Positions 25,712-36,033 are shown, numbered from the stretch's first letter. The stretch: DNA of 64,000 nt from Arthrobacter sp. PAMC 25486 (GCF_000785535.1 NZ_CP007595.1:1550001-1614000), one strand, 5' to 3'. Notes: generated by a model not told the origin, from the letters alone. Numbers and translations: made by a program.

Positions 25712-26663
25712 ATCAGACCAAGCAGCGGCCACTGCCGGAGCAACCGCTCCGGCAGTGCCTGCGGGCACGTCACGACGGAGTCTTGGCCGGAAGCCAAGCA
25801 GGAAACCATTGGCTGCCAGCAAGGAAGCCCGGCTGGGCCTGCTGCTGGTGCTGCCGGCAGTGGCCGTCATCGTCATCCTTATTGGATATCCCACCATCTC
25901 CTCCATTTGGTACAGCTTCACGGACAGGATGGTCGGCTCCCCCGGCCGTTTCATCGGCCTCGACAACTACACCCGGCTCGCGACCGACTCCGGATTCCTC
26001 TCCGCGGCGGCAAACCTGGTCCTCATCGTCGGCATTTCACTGCTGCTCAAGCTGATCTTGGGCACCATTGTTGCCGTCATCCTCAACCGGCCCATGCCCG
26101 GACGGAACCTGTGGCGCCTGCTGGTCATGCTGCCGTGGGCCATGCCAGGCTTCGTCGCCTTCATGGGCCTGCGCCTCATGTTTGAGTCACCCTACGGCGC
26201 CATCAACGTGGCGCTGGAAACATTCACCAGCCCTGTCCCGTTCCTGAGCGACCCCACCTGGGCCCGCATCTCCGTGGTCCTGGCAACTGTGTGGCGGGGG
26301 TTCCCGTTCTGGGCCATCTCCATCCTTGCCGCGCTGCAGACCATCCCGAAGGAACTGTATGAGGCCGCCCGCATGGACGGCGCGTCGGCGTGGCAGCAGT
26401 TCGTGAACATCACGGTGCCGCAGATCCGCTCCACCGTGGCCGTGGTTGCCGTCATCTCGGCGATCTGGACCGCCAACGGCTTTGAAAACATCTGGCTCAT
26501 GACCCAGGGCGGGCCGTCAACGACAACCATGACCTTCCCCGTCTTGTCCTTCCTGAGCCTGCAAAGCCGCCAACTGGGCCAGGCCGCCGCCTACGCGGTG
26601 GTCATCCTGCCCGTCATGGCACTATTCATCATGTTGCTCAGCCGGCGAAAGAAGGAGATCTGA
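25701..26663 (+). CDS. ABC sugar transporter permease (MalF type)
   Basis: The ATG at 25701 overlaps the binding-protein stop by 11 bp and gives 320 residues; an earlier in-frame ATG at 25632 would lie deep in the previous gene. About 45 Ala/Pro/basic residues precede six transmembrane helices. The cytoplasmic EAA loop (EAARMDGASAWQQF) binds the ATPase. It forms the channel together with the next gene. No ATPase gene is in the operon, as is common for actinobacterial CUT1 systems that share an MsiK-type subunit. Confidence 0.9.
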   Translation: MQAKSDQAAATAGATAPAVPAGTSRRSLGRKPSRKPLAASKEARLGLLLVLPAVAVIVILIGYPTISSIWYSFTDRMVGSPGRFIGLDNYTRLATDSGFLSAAANLVLIVGISLLLKLILGTIVAVILNRPMPGRNLWRLLVMLPWAMPGFVAFMGLRLMFESPYGAINVALETFTSPVPFLSDPTWARISVVLATVWRGFPFWAISILAALQTIPKELYEAARMDGASAWQQFVNITVPQIRSTVAVVAVISAIWTANGFENIWLMTQGGPSTTTMTFPVLSFLSLQSRQLGQAAAYAVVILPVMALFIMLLSRRKKEI

Positions 26664-27484
26664 TGCAGAAACGTGGCCGCCTGACCACCATCCTGGGCAT
26701 GACGTTTCTCTCCATCCTTGTGGTGCCGCCTGTCTACTACATGATCATTGCCTCGCTGAAGCCGCGGTCAGCCATCTATCGGACACCGTCGTGGCTGCCG
26801 GAACGCTCCAGCCTGGACAACTACGTCAAGGTCCTGTTCAACGACAAGTTCATGGTGAACATCGGCAACAGCCTCATCGTTGCACTTATGACCACCCTGC
26901 TCGCCATGATCCTGGGTGTCTTGGCGGCCTACGCCATCGCCCGGTTCAAGTTCCCCGGCCGCAACGTGGCCAGCCAGCTCATCCTCATGAGCTACCTGAC
27001 GCCCATGGTGCTGCTCTTCATCCCACTGAGCGTCGTGGTCGGAAACCTGGGGCTGGCCGACACCCTGCCGGGCCTGATCCTGGTGTACCTGACGTTCGCC
27101 GTGCCGCTGTGCACATGGCTGATCCTGGGCCACTTCCGGGAGTTCCCGGTGGACCTTGAGGAAGCCGCCTCACTGGACGGCGCGTCAAAGATGCGCACCC
27201 TCCTCAGCGTCCTGCTGCCGGTCTCCGCACCGGCACTGGCGACGGCGGCCTCCCTCGCCTTCATGATGGCGTGGGGCGAGTTGTTCCTGGCCCTGACCTT
27301 CGTCAAGGGGCAGAGTGTCATGACGGCGCCAGTGGCACTGCAGCACATGAGCACCGGCGACGTCCAGCAGTACGGGCCCATCATGGCAGGTGCTGTGCTC
27401 TCAGCCATCCCGGTCCTGATTGTCTACTACATTTCCCAGCGCTGGGTTGTGCAGGGCGCTGCGGAAGGCGCGTTCAAGGGCTAG
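26663..27484 (+). CDS. ABC sugar transporter permease (MalG type)
   Basis: The 273-residue partner permease has six helices and the EAA motif [13 protein letters not shown]. Its ATG overlaps the previous stop by one base (TGATG) behind a strong AAGGAG site. It is the last gene of the importer operon before a stable hairpin and manD. Confidence 0.92.
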   Translation: MQKRGRLTTILGMTFLSILVVPPVYYMIIASLKPRSAIYRTPSWLPERSSLDNYVKVLFNDKFMVNIGNSLIVALMTTLLAMILGVLAAYAIARFKFPGRNVASQLILMSYLTPMVLLFIPLSVVVGNLGLADTLPGLILVYLTFAVPLCTWLILGHFREFPVDLEEAASLDGASKMRTLLSVLLPVSAPALATAASLAFMMAWGELFLALTFVKGQSVMTAPVALQHMSTGDVQQYGPIMAGAVLSAIPVLIVYYISQRWVVQGAAEGAFKG

Positions 27485-27497
27485 TCCCAACACCGCC

Positions 27498-27530
27498 ACG
27501 AGGGGCCGGCAGCAACAGCCGGCCCCTCGT
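27498..27530 (+). terminator. Strong intercistronic hairpin between importer and manD
   Basis: 13-bp perfect arms (27498-27510 and 27518-27530) flank a 7-base loop. No T-tract follows, so this is more likely an mRNA-stabilising or partial attenuation hairpin than a full terminator. Confidence 0.6.
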
Positions 27531-27573
27531 TGCATCCCAACCAACCATTTGCAGCCAACCCAAGGAGTTTCTC

Positions 27574-28800
27574 TTGACCATTCGCAATGCCGAGGTGCTG
27601 ATCACCAGCCCCGGGCGCAATTTTGTCACGCTTCGCATCACCACCGACGACGGCGTCGTTGGCCTGGGTGACGCCACAGTCAACGGGCGCGAACTTGCCA
27701 CGGCAGCCTACCTGAGCGAGCACGTGGTGCCGCTGCTGATCGGCAAGGACGAGCACAACATCGAGGACATGTGGCAGTTCCTCTACCGAGGCGCCTACTG
27801 GCGCCGCGGGCCCATCACCATGGCGGCCATCGCCGCCGTCGACGTTGCCTTGTGGGACATCAAGGCGAAAATCGCCAATCTGCCGCTGTACCAGCTGCTC
27901 GGCGGAGCCTCCCGGGTTGGTGCGCTGGCCTACGGCCACGCCTCGGGTTCAGACAACGAGGCCCTGTTCAGTTCCATCCGCAACCACGTGGACCAGGGCT
28001 TCAAGGCCATCCGTGTCCAGACGGGTGTGCCCGGCCTGGGTCAAATCTACGGTGTGGCCACCGACCAGCGCCCCGGGGAACGCTACGACTACGAACCGGC
28101 CAAGCGCCTGCCCCTGCCAGCGGAGGAAACCTGGGACACCCGCGCCTACCTGCGCCACATTCCCTCGGTGTTCGCCGCTGTGCGGAAGGAATTCGGTCCG
28201 GAACTGATCCTGCTCCATGACGGCCACCACCGCATGACGCCGAACCAGGCGGCGTCCCTGGGCAAGTCGCTTGAACCGTACGACCTGTTCTGGCTTGAGG
28301 ACTGCACACCCGGGGAGAACCAGGAAGGGCTGCGCCGGGTCCGGTCCCAGACCACCACGCCGCTGGCCATTGGCGAAGTGTTCAACTCGGTCTTTGACTA
28401 CCAGACTCTCATCACCGAACAGCTCATCGACTACGTCCGATCGGCGGTGACGCACACGGGCGGCATCACGGCGCTGAAGAAGCTCATGGATTTCGCGGCC
28501 GTCTACCAGATCAAGTCCGGCTTCCACGGCCCCACGGACATCTCCCCAGTTGGCCAGGCGGCGCAGCTCCACCTCGGCATGGCGATCCACAACTTCGGCA
28601 TCCAGGAGTATATGAAACACTCACTCGAAACCCTGGACGTTTTCCAGACCAGCTACACCTTTGAGAACGGCCTGCTCCACCCAGGCAACAACCCGGGCCT
28701 CGGCGTTGACTACAACGACGATCTTGCCAACAGCTACGAATACACCACCGCGTACCTGCCGGTGAACCGCCTGCTCGACGGAACCGTCCACGACTGGTAA
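27574..28800 (+). CDS. manD: D-mannonate dehydratase ManD (enolase superfamily), copy 1
   Basis: The TTG at 27574 is preceded by AAGGAG at seven bases and gives 408 residues. The sequence carries the ManD signature HDGHHRMTP (His215, Asp216, His218), the metal ligand Glu242 in [12 protein letters not shown] and HGPTDISP. These residues fit the highly active mannonate dehydratases that convert D-mannonate to 2-keto-3-deoxygluconate, though some relatives use gluconate. It follows the importer genes and is probably co-expressed with them. A close paralogue is at 29391. Confidence 0.92.
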   Translation: MTIRNAEVLITSPGRNFVTLRITTDDGVVGLGDATVNGRELATAAYLSEHVVPLLIGKDEHNIEDMWQFLYRGAYWRRGPITMAAIAAVDVALWDIKAKIANLPLYQLLGGASRVGALAYGHASGSDNEALFSSIRNHVDQGFKAIRVQTGVPGLGQIYGVATDQRPGERYDYEPAKRLPLPAEETWDTRAYLRHIPSVFAAVRKEFGPELILLHDGHHRMTPNQAASLGKSLEPYDLFWLEDCTPGENQEGLRRVRSQTTTPLAIGEVFNSVFDYQTLITEQLIDYVRSAVTHTGGITALKKLMDFAAVYQIKSGFHGPTDISPVGQAAQLHLGMAIHNFGIQEYMKHSLETLDVFQTSYTFENGLLHPGNNPGLGVDYNDDLANSYEYTTAYLPVNRLLDGTVHDW

Positions 28801-28815
28801 ATCCACAGCAAATAA

Positions 28816-28855
28816 GGTCGCCGGCCATCCAGACAGGGATGGTCGGCGGCCTTTT
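28816..28855 (+). terminator. Rho-independent terminator after manD copy 1
   Basis: Arms 28816-28830 and 28837-28851 pair almost completely (GGTCGCCGGCCATCC with GGATGGTCGGCGGCC) around a 6-base loop, followed by TTTT. It ends the plus-strand block and could also serve the convergent gntK copy 2. Confidence 0.85.
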
Positions 28856-28872
28856 ATGTTGGGCAGCAGCAG

Positions 28873-29394
28873 TCAGGCAGTGCGCTGCAGACGTACGACG
28901 GCGGCACCCACCAATGCGGGAACCGGCGCCGAAATGTCAATCACCGCGCAACGCTCATCTGCATCGAGCGGTTCCAGCGTGGCCAGCTGCGAATCGAGCA
29001 GCGTGGTGGGCATGAAGTGTCCCGAGCGGCCCTCGAGCCGGGACCCCAGGACTTCGCGGCTGCCGTCAAGGTGCAGGAACACCGCATCGGGTGCCTGTGC
29101 CCGGATCATGTCCCGGTAGGAACGTTTCAGGGCCGAGCAGGCCACCACGAGGCCGTTGGCCGAACCGGCCAACTCCCTGCCGACGATCTCCAGCCAAGGT
29201 GCGCGGTCGCCGTCATCCAAGGGGATTCCGGCCGCCATCTTGGCAATGTTTGCCACCGGGTGGAGGGAGTCCCCGTCCGTAAACGGCAGGCCGAGCTCGT
29301 GCGCCACGAGGGCGCCGATCGTCGTCTTGCCGCAGCCGGAGACTCCCATCACCACAATGCGCGCCGCGGGTGCAGCATTTGTTGCGTCGATCAC
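28873..29394 (-). CDS. gntK: Gluconokinase (second copy)
   Basis: This 173-residue GntK paralogue has Walker [38 protein letters not shown] and [13 protein letters not shown]. Its start overlaps the manD copy 2 stop by four bases, so mannonate dehydration and this kinase are co-translated. Because no 2-keto-3-deoxygluconate kinase is visible, a role on a related sugar acid cannot be excluded, but gluconate is the family substrate. Confidence 0.93.
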   Translation of the reverse strand: MIDATNAAPAARIVVMGVSGCGKTTIGALVAHELGLPFTDGDSLHPVANIAKMAAGIPLDDGDRAPWLEIVGRELAGSANGLVVACSALKRSYRDMIRAQAPDAVFLHLDGSREVLGSRLEGRSGHFMPTTLLDSQLATLEPLDADERCAVIDISAPVPALVGAAVVRLQRTA

Positions 29395-30620
29395 CAGTCG
29401 TGGACCGTTCCGTCTACCAGGCGGTTGTACGGCAGGTAGGCCTGCTGGTACGGGTACGCTGCCGCGGCTTCCTCGTTGAATTCCACGCCGATGCCGGGAG
29501 CATCTCCGGGGTGCAGGTAGCCGTCCTTGAACGTCATGGACTGCTCGAAGACCTCGTTCGTGGCGTCCGAGTGCTGCATGTATTCCTGGATGCCGTAGTT
29601 GTGGATGGCCAGGCCGACGTGCAGCTGGGCGGCGAAACCGATGGGGGAAATGTCGGTGGGGCCGTGGAAACCGGACTTGATCTGGTACTGGGCGGCGTAG
29701 TCCATGACCTTCTTCAGCGGTGAGATGCCGCCGAAGTGAGTAGAGGCTGCGCGTACGTAGTCGATCAGCTGTTCCTTGATGAGAGTCTGGAAATCAAAGA
29801 CCGTATTGAAGACCTCGCCAATGGCCAGCGGGGTGGTGGTGTGCTGGCGGACCAGACGTAGGCCCTCCTGGTTTTCGGCCGGGGTGCAGTCTTCAAGCCA
29901 GTACAGGTCGTACGGTTCCAGGGACTTGCCCAGCTTGGCTGCCTGGATCGGGGTCATGCGGTGGTGGCCGTCGTGCAGCAGCGGAATTTCCGGGCCGAAT
30001 TCGTTGCGGACGGCCTCGAAGACGGTGGGGAGGTGGCGCAGGTAGGCGCGGGTGTCCCAATCCTCTTCCTGCGGGTAGTTGCCGCGGCCGGCGGGCTCGT
30101 AGTCGTAGCGCTCCCCCGAGGCCTGCGCTTGGGCGGCAACACCGTAGACGGCTTTGATGCCGGGGACGGCGGTCTGGATGCGGATGGACTTGTAGCCCAG
30201 CTCCAGATGCTCGCGGACGGAGTCAAACAGCTGGGGAATGTCGGATCCCGAGGCGTGGCCGTAGGCGCGCAACCCGTTGCGTGAGGCGCCGCCCAGCAGC
30301 TGGTACACGGGCATGCCGGCCAGCTTGCCCTTGATGTCCCACAGGGCCATGTCGACGGCAGCAATGGCGGCCATGGTGACCGGGCCGCGGCGCCAGTAGG
30401 AGCTGCGGTAGATGAACTGCCAGGTGTCCTCGATGCGGTTGGGGTCGCGCCCGATGAGCAGCTGGGCCACATGCTCCTTCAGGTACGCGGCGACGGCCAA
30501 TTCGCGGCCGTTCAGGGTGGCGTCACCGATACCCACAACGCCCTCATCTGTGGTCACCTTCAAGGTCACAAAGTTGCGGCTCGGACTGGTGACAAATACT
30601 TCTGCGGAAACAATTTTCAC
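29391..30620 (-). CDS. manD: D-mannonate dehydratase ManD, copy 2
   Basis: GTG at 30620 with an AAGGA site gives 409 residues. All catalytic segments seen in copy 1 are present ([30 protein letters not shown]), and the C-terminal [10 protein letters not shown] matches too. It differs mainly in surface positions, e.g. a longer central loop with [15 protein letters not shown]. It forms an operon with gntK copy 2 and lies downstream of uxaC-uxuB on the same strand, so it is the better placed copy for glucuronate-derived mannonate. Confidence 0.92.
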   Translation of the reverse strand: MKIVSAEVFVTSPSRNFVTLKVTTDEGVVGIGDATLNGRELAVAAYLKEHVAQLLIGRDPNRIEDTWQFIYRSSYWRRGPVTMAAIAAVDMALWDIKGKLAGMPVYQLLGGASRNGLRAYGHASGSDIPQLFDSVREHLELGYKSIRIQTAVPGIKAVYGVAAQAQASGERYDYEPAGRGNYPQEEDWDTRAYLRHLPTVFEAVRNEFGPEIPLLHDGHHRMTPIQAAKLGKSLEPYDLYWLEDCTPAENQEGLRLVRQHTTTPLAIGEVFNTVFDFQTLIKEQLIDYVRAASTHFGGISPLKKVMDYAAQYQIKSGFHGPTDISPIGFAAQLHVGLAIHNYGIQEYMQHSDATNEVFEQSMTFKDGYLHPGDAPGIGVEFNEEAAAAYPYQQAYLPYNRLVDGTVHDW

Positions 30621-30731
30621 TTCGGGGATTCCTTCCGGGAATTGACTGGGAGATTTGAACAGATGATTTGTTCTTGGTTTCTTTGGGCGGATGGAAACGT
30701 TCCTCATCGTCACTCGTGGACCGGCGCTGGC

Positions 30732-32165
30732 TCAGGTCGAGGGAGCAAACCCGTCCAGCAGCCCGACCAACGCAGCCATTGCCGCCTCGTCGTCAGCCAG
30801 CCGTGCATCCAGGATGCCCACGAGTGCCTTCGCATCATCATCATGAGCGAGTGCCAAAGCGGCCCCAATCTCGGATGCCGCGGCATCGACAATTGAGGCA
30901 CCCGTCGAGTTGGCCACGCGCAGAAAAGCCACCCAGGCGGCAACCATGCGCAAGGCCCCGGCACCGGAGCGGCCGGCAGCCTTTTCAGCCTTGTACACGG
31001 GAACAGCCCTCATGCGCAGCTTGTTGCTGCCATCCATGGCAATCTGCGCCAAGTGGTGGGCAATGCGGGCATTGCCGAAACGCTCCAACAGGGCAGCCCG
31101 GTACGCCGGAATGTTCAGGCCTTCGGCGGGCAAGTTGCTTTCAGCTTCATTCCAGAACTGTTCAACCCAGCCCGCACAAACAGGATCCGCAAGGGCCTGG
31201 GCAACGGTGTCGTGCCCACGCAGCTGGCCCGCGTAGGCCATGAGCGAATGTGCCCCATTGAGCAGCCAAAGCTTGCGGTTCTCAAAGTGCTCAATCTCGT
31301 CTACGAACACGGCGCCCGCGCTGGACCAGTCGGGTCGTCCGGCGGGGAATTCCCCACTGAGCACCCAGTCACTGAAGGGCTCCGTGACCACAGGCGAGGA
31401 GTCCCTATAGCCGCATTCAGCAGCGACCAGCGCAATTTCGGCGCCGGTGGTGCGAGGCGTGATCCTGTCGATCGACGTGCCCACGTAGCTGACGTTGGCG
31501 TCGATCCAAGCGCCAAGCCCGGGGTCGACGACGTCGGCCAGCCCGCCAATCGCGGCACGGGACGCAATGGCGTTGTTTGACAGGTTGTCACAAGACACGA
31601 CGGCGATGGGCCCGGCTCCGACGTGGCGCCGCGCAGCCAGCGCCTGCACCAGCCGCCCGGCTGCCGTGACGGCGGCAGGTGCGTTCCCGCCGTCGTTCTT
31701 CCCATCTTGGGAGGTCAGGGAACGCAAAATATCGATGTCCGCTTGGACGAGCGGGTTGCTGACATCAAGTGTGCCGTCGGCGGCCAAGTTGTAGGCCGCC
31801 TCGGTGATGGTGAGGGTGACGATGGCTGTGGAGGGTGCGGCCACGAGTCGTTCCAGGGCGGCGACATCCGCGCCGTCGTGGGCCTCGACAATGCTCGTCA
31901 TGAGCTCGAAGGTGTCGCCTTCACCGCCGCGTTCGATGAGCGTATACAGCCCGTCCTGCGCGTCAAGGGCGAGTGCGACATCGGGACGGCGACCGGTAAA
32001 AGCTGCGATCCCCCATTGGTTGCCATCGCTGGCGCGCTGGGTGTACCAGGCCTGGTGGGCGCGATGGAAGGCGCCAAGTCCCAAGTGGACGATGCGCACG
32101 GGGGCAGCCGGTGCCGTCCTGGCGGTGTCCCGGTTCAGTGCCTGCGGAATCCGGGTGTTGGTCAC
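30732..32165 (-). CDS. uxuB: Fructuronate reductase / mannitol dehydrogenase family (UxuB)
   Basis: The 477-residue long-chain dehydrogenase has an N-terminal NAD site (RIVHLGLGAFHRAHQAWY), the middle segment VVSCDNLSNN and the catalytic KLWLLNGAHS. Linked by a 4-bp overlap to uxaC, it should reduce D-fructuronate to D-mannonate, the ManD substrate. Tagaturonate or mannitol are alternatives by sequence alone; context decides for fructuronate. Confidence 0.9.
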   Translation of the reverse strand: MTNTRIPQALNRDTARTAPAAPVRIVHLGLGAFHRAHQAWYTQRASDGNQWGIAAFTGRRPDVALALDAQDGLYTLIERGGEGDTFELMTSIVEAHDGADVAALERLVAAPSTAIVTLTITEAAYNLAADGTLDVSNPLVQADIDILRSLTSQDGKNDGGNAPAAVTAAGRLVQALAARRHVGAGPIAVVSCDNLSNNAIASRAAIGGLADVVDPGLGAWIDANVSYVGTSIDRITPRTTGAEIALVAAECGYRDSSPVVTEPFSDWVLSGEFPAGRPDWSSAGAVFVDEIEHFENRKLWLLNGAHSLMAYAGQLRGHDTVAQALADPVCAGWVEQFWNEAESNLPAEGLNIPAYRAALLERFGNARIAHHLAQIAMDGSNKLRMRAVPVYKAEKAAGRSGAGALRMVAAWVAFLRVANSTGASIVDAAASEIGAALALAHDDDAKALVGILDARLADDEAAMAALVGLLDGFAPST

Positions 32166-33619
32166 AGCTTGAAGGCCCTTCGGGGTGCGGCGTCGACGAT
32201 GTCAACGATGATCTCGTGTGCCCGGGCCTCGCTGACGCGGTGCTCGGCCACGAGCCGGGCCAGGAAGCTGGCCTCGATGCGGCGCGAGGTGTTGTGGCGC
32301 GCGGGGATGGAGCAGAACGCGCGGGTGTCGTCGATGAATCCGGAGGAACGCGAGAAGCCGGCAGTTTCGGTGACTGCCGAGCGGAAGCGCAACATCGCGT
32401 CCGGGGCGTCAAGGAACCACCACGGGGCACCGATGAACACTGACGGGTAGAAGCCTGCCAGCGGGGCGATTTCGCGGGAGAACACGGTTTCATCGATCGT
32501 GAACGGGATGAAGTGGAAGCCGGGAGCCGTGCCGAAGTCCTCCAGCATGGGGCGCAGGGCTTCGGTGTAGCTGACGGAGAACGGGATGTCGTGGCCGGTG
32601 TCGGCGCCGAACTTGTTGAACGATGCCGTGTGATGGTTGCGGAACACCCCGGGGTGGATGGTCATGACCAATCCGTCGGCCACCGCCATGCGGGCCATCT
32701 GGTACATCATGTGCGCCTCAAAGACGTCAGCATCCTCGGCGGTTGCCTCACCGCGGCGGGCCTTCTCGAACAGGGCTGTTGCGGCGGATTCGTCCAGGCG
32801 CAGGGTCATGGCGGTGCGGGCGCCATGGTCGGAGGAGACGGCACCGTGCTCCACAAAGTACTGGCGGCGGTTTTCCATGGCGCGGAGGTAACCGGCGTAA
32901 CCGGCGAGTCCGTCGCCGGCAACGTCGATCAGTTTTTGCACGTGCTCGGCCCAGCCTGCTGCGGCGAACTTGATGTATGCGTCGGGGCGGAAGGTGGGCA
33001 GCACACGGCCGGTAAAGGTGGGGTCCTTCGCGATGGCTACGTGGGCGGCCAGGTCGTCCAGGGGATCATCGGTGGTGGCAAGGACTTCAATGTTGAAGTC
33101 CTTGAACAGCTGGCGGGGACGGAAGGCGGGACTTTTGAGCTTGGCATCGAGCTCGTCGAAGAGCGCATCGGCGTTCTCAGCGTTGACTTCCTTCGTCAGT
33201 CCGAAAACGTGTTCAAAGGAGTCGCGCATCCAGTAGCCCGAGGCTGTGCCGTCAAAAAGCGGCCAGGCCTTCGCGAATTCGCGCCACGTCTCCCTCGGTT
33301 CGACTACGGTGGTGCCGCCCATGCGCAGGCGTTCCAGCGGCACGCCGCTGGCGTGGATCAGGCGGGTGACGTAGTGGTCCGGGGTGACCAGCAGCGTTGC
33401 AGGGTCCGGGAACGGGGTGTCCAGCTCAAGCATCGATGCTTCAACGTGGCCGTGGGGGGAAATGATGGGGAGGTCTTCCACGCGGGCCAGCAAGTCACGG
33501 GCGATGGCGCGCGTGCCGGGGTCGGCGGGAAGCAGACGGTCCGAATCTGCGGCAAGGGACTTCTGCGCAAGACCTTCGGTCTGCGCACTGGAAATAGTGG
33601 GCGCGGGGGACTGTGACAT
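32162..33619 (-). CDS. uxaC: Uronate (glucuronate) isomerase UxaC
   Basis: The 485-residue amidohydrolase-fold isomerase has the metal-binding HxH in ISPHGHVEA (His56, His58) and later conserved His/Trp segments such as LATTDDPLDDL and FIDDTRAFCSIPARH. It converts D-glucuronate to D-fructuronate and usually D-galacturonate to D-tagaturonate. It leads the uxaC-uxuB operon. A LacI-type operator containing its TTGACA -35 box sits 30 bp upstream. Confidence 0.94.
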   Translation of the reverse strand: MSQSPAPTISSAQTEGLAQKSLAADSDRLLPADPGTRAIARDLLARVEDLPIISPHGHVEASMLELDTPFPDPATLLVTPDHYVTRLIHASGVPLERLRMGGTTVVEPRETWREFAKAWPLFDGTASGYWMRDSFEHVFGLTKEVNAENADALFDELDAKLKSPAFRPRQLFKDFNIEVLATTDDPLDDLAAHVAIAKDPTFTGRVLPTFRPDAYIKFAAAGWAEHVQKLIDVAGDGLAGYAGYLRAMENRRQYFVEHGAVSSDHGARTAMTLRLDESAATALFEKARRGEATAEDADVFEAHMMYQMARMAVADGLVMTIHPGVFRNHHTASFNKFGADTGHDIPFSVSYTEALRPMLEDFGTAPGFHFIPFTIDETVFSREIAPLAGFYPSVFIGAPWWFLDAPDAMLRFRSAVTETAGFSRSSGFIDDTRAFCSIPARHNTSRRIEASFLARLVAEHRVSEARAHEIIVDIVDAAPRRAFKL

Positions 33620-33648
33620 AGATCAATCGTCTACCGATAGAATCCTTT

Positions 33649-33664
33649 TGTCAACCGGTTGCCA
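33649..33664. promoter_or_regulatory. LacI-type operator over the uxaC promoter
   Basis: TGTCAACCGGTTGCCA has the perfect inner palindrome CAACCGGTTG. On the minus strand its TTGACA end is a consensus -35 for uxaC. Related sites lie at 39056-39071 and 41411-41426. Confidence 0.7.
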
Positions 33665-33682
33665 AATATTGCCATCGGGCGG

Positions 33683-34735
33683 TCAGGCGACCTTGGCCGG
33701 CCCTGTTGAGCCCCGCAACACCAACTCCGTGCTCAGCGTGGAATCAGCACGGTCCACTTTGACCCCCACGGTTGACGCCAGCACCATGGCCAACGCCGCG
33801 ACACCCAGTTCGTGCAGCGGCGACTTGATGGTGGACAAAGGCGGCGTGGTGAAATCTGAGCCAAAGATGTTGTCGAAGCCCAAGATGCTCAACTCGCCAG
33901 GAATGCGCATACCTGCCGCCTGGAGTTCGCGCATGAGTCCGATGGCCATCAGGTCGTTGTAGCAAAAAACGGCAGTTGCTTCGCCACCGCGGACGGCGGC
34001 TGCTGCGTGCCGGCCGCCGTCGACCGTTGGGGCACCTGAGGCGACCGTTGACACGGCAATTCCGTGCCAGTCGCACCGGGCTTTGATGGTCTCCCATCGC
34101 CGCTTGGACATCCATGACCGTTTGGGTCCCGCTACATAGGCAATGGAGGTGTGACCCAAGTCTGCCAGGTGCCGAACAGCGGCGGCGACACCTGCTTCGG
34201 TGTCAGCCACAACGGACCCCACTCCTGCAACCCTGCGGTTTGTCACAACAACTGGCTTCTTGAGTGCCAGCTGCTGAATTTCTTCATCGGCCAGCCGGGG
34301 GCTGGCGAGAATAAGCGCATCCACTGTTGCCAGCATCCGTCTAGCGGCCGTCAACTCGTGCTCTGCAGATTCAGCGGATTCCGCAAGCATCAGGGTGTAA
34401 CCTCTGGCCGAGGCTGATGTTTCAGCACCGCGGATGATGTCGAAGAACGCCGGGTTGGTGATGTCAGCGACGATCAAGCCAACTGTCTGGGTTTTACCGG
34501 TGGGCAACGCCCTGGCAAAGATGTTGACCTGGTAGTTGAGTTCTTCAGCGGCGTCGAGGATTTTTTGCTGTGTCTTGGCGCTGACCCGTCCAGGCTTACT
34601 GAGTGCCCGAGAGACGGTTGAAGGATTGACCCCCGCAAGCTCAGCAATGTCATAAATGGTGGCAGCAGTTTTTGCCGTCTTCACTCGGGGTACACGCTTG
34701 CCAGCGCCGCTAGTTGACGTGCTCATGTCGGTCAA
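33683..34735 (-). CDS. LacI-family transcriptional repressor (uronate locus)
   Basis: The TTG at 34735 lies seven bases after GGAGG and gives 350 residues. The helix-turn-helix (TIYDIAELAGVNPSTVSRAL, about 26-45) and hinge are followed by the periplasmic-binding-type ligand domain (VGLIVADITNPAF, ILGFDNIFGSDFTTPPLSTI). It is convergent-neighbour to nothing and directly upstream of uxaC on the same strand, so it likely represses the uronate genes. A dyad at 34749-34765 near its own start suggests autoregulation. It is a paralogue of the regulators at 39207 and 40322. Confidence 0.9.
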   Translation of the reverse strand: MTDMSTSTSGAGKRVPRVKTAKTAATIYDIAELAGVNPSTVSRALSKPGRVSAKTQQKILDAAEELNYQVNIFARALPTGKTQTVGLIVADITNPAFFDIIRGAETSASARGYTLMLAESAESAEHELTAARRMLATVDALILASPRLADEEIQQLALKKPVVVTNRRVAGVGSVVADTEAGVAAAVRHLADLGHTSIAYVAGPKRSWMSKRRWETIKARCDWHGIAVSTVASGAPTVDGGRHAAAAVRGGEATAVFCYNDLMAIGLMRELQAAGMRIPGELSILGFDNIFGSDFTTPPLSTIKSPLHELGVAALAMVLASTVGVKVDRADSTLSTELVLRGSTGPAKVA

Positions 34736-34748
34736 GAGGAATCCTCCG

Positions 34749-34765
34749 CAATTGGTTGCCAACTG
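34749..34765. promoter_or_regulatory. Candidate autoregulatory LacI operator
   Basis: CAATTGGTTGCCAACTG is a 17-bp imperfect dyad (TTGG...CCAA arms) 14 bp upstream of the lacI start codon. It shares GGTTGCCA with the uxaC operator. Confidence 0.5.
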
Positions 34766-34866
34766 TCATGCTAACTTACAAATCGTACGATAATTCAAAG
34801 CAAGAAGCGGCCAGTTCTGCAGATATTCGGGGCTGGCCGCTCTTGGGTGTTCAGCTTTGCTGCCGC

Positions 34867-36033
34867 CTATGAGCGCTCAGCGTACTTGCCTTCTTCACGG
34901 ATGCGTTCATTTAGCAGGCCCAGGAATTCGTCCTCATCAAAATCGAGGCCGACTTCCTGTCCCTTCCAGCTGGAGAGATGGATGGCGTTGGCAAGTCGGA
35001 CGCCACTGATGCCGTCGGAACCCGGGGCCAGCAGCGGCGTGCCGTCAAGGATATTGGCGGCGAAGTTCTGCAAGACACCTGCGTGCTGGCCGCCCCAGAT
35101 GGACTCGAATTCAACGATTTCGGTGGTCAGGTAGTCGTCCATGTTCAGCTGGCCCATGAACAGCTTGCGCACGTCATCCATGCCCATGTTTTGGCTGATT
35201 TCACGCTCCTTAGACTTTAGGCGTGTGACAGTGGCGGTTTTGGAACCCTCGACCACGATCTTGCCCTGATCTCCCAGAATCTCGAAGCGGTCGGTGCCGA
35301 CCATGTCGTGGGTGGCGGTTACGAAGGTGCCGGTGACGCCGTTTCCGAAATCGGCCAAGGCAGTGACTTCATCCTCAACCGCAATGTCACGGCGAAAGCC
35401 GTAGGAGACTTTGGCGAAGACAGATTTGGGAACGCCACAGATCCATTGCCATAGGTCCAACTGATGCGGCGCCTGGTTGACGAGAACTCCGCCACCCTCG
35501 CCACCCCATGTTGCTCGCCACGCGCTAGAGTCGTAGTAGCCCTGCGGACGCCACCAGTTGGTGATAATCCAGTTGCTGCGCAGGATGGTACCGATCTCGC
35601 CGTTGTCGACGATTTCCTTCAACCGCTGGTACAGGGGGTTGTTGCGCTGGTTGAACATGATCGCGAAAGAGAGCTCCGGCTTCGATGCAGCAAAATCATT
35701 GAGCTCCTTAACCTGTTTGGTGTAGACACCGGCCGGCTTTTCCACAAGTGCGTGGATGCCCCGCGACAATGCCGCCATACCCACTTCCGGGTGCTGGTAG
35801 TGCGGGATGCATGTGACCACGGCGTCAACGTCCCCGCTTTCCATCATGGCGATGTAGTCGTCGTAGACCTTGACGCCGGGATAGTTTGTCGCCGCGAGGT
35901 CCCGCTTTGCCGGATCTTCGTCAGTGATGGCGCCGATTTCCATGTTCGGGACCAGGCCTTCGTTGATGAACTTGGCGTAAGCGCTGCCTTGTTGTCCCAG
36001 TCCGATAATGCCGAGACGTACTTTCTTGCTCAC
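34867..36033 (-). CDS. Gfo/Idh/MocA family oxidoreductase (copy 1)
   Basis: GTG at 36033 with an AAAGGA site gives 388 residues. The N-terminal Rossmann motif is GIIGLGQQGSAYAKF. The EKP motif (HALVEKPAGVY) carries the catalytic Lys, and HQLDLWQWICG in the C-terminal half supplies the conserved Asp/His pair. Such enzymes oxidise or reduce ring hydroxyls of sugars or inositols with NAD(P). It is the last gene of a four-gene operon that alternates TIM-barrel and Gfo/Idh genes. The substrate is unknown. Confidence 0.9.
   Translation of the reverse strand: MSKKVRLGIIGLGQQGSAYAKFINEGLVPNMEIGAITDEDPAKRDLAATNYPGVKVYDDYIAMMESGDVDAVVTCIPHYQHPEVGMAALSRGIHALVEKPAGVYTKQVKELNDFAASKPELSFAIMFNQRNNPLYQRLKEIVDNGEIGTILRSNWIITNWWRPQGYYDSSAWRATWGGEGGGVLVNQAPHQLDLWQWICGVPKSVFAKVSYGFRRDIAVEDEVTALADFGNGVTGTFVTATHDMVGTDRFEILGDQGKIVVEGSKTATVTRLKSKEREISQNMGMDDVRKLFMGQLNMDDYLTTEIVEFESIWGGQHAGVLQNFAANILDGTPLLAPGSDGISGVRLANAIHLSSWKGQEVGLDFDEDEFLGLLNERIREEGKYAERS

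Noticed and set aside
27271..27573. 100-residue N-terminal extension of manD copy 1
   Set aside because: The extra codons run out of frame through the end of the permease and the intercistronic hairpin; TTG at 27574 has a strong AAGGAG and matches ManD start.
34736..34762. Upstream ATG for the first LacI regulator
   Set aside because: It would place the start inside the 34749-34765 dyad and lacks a ribosome-binding site; the TTG at 34735 follows GGAGG.
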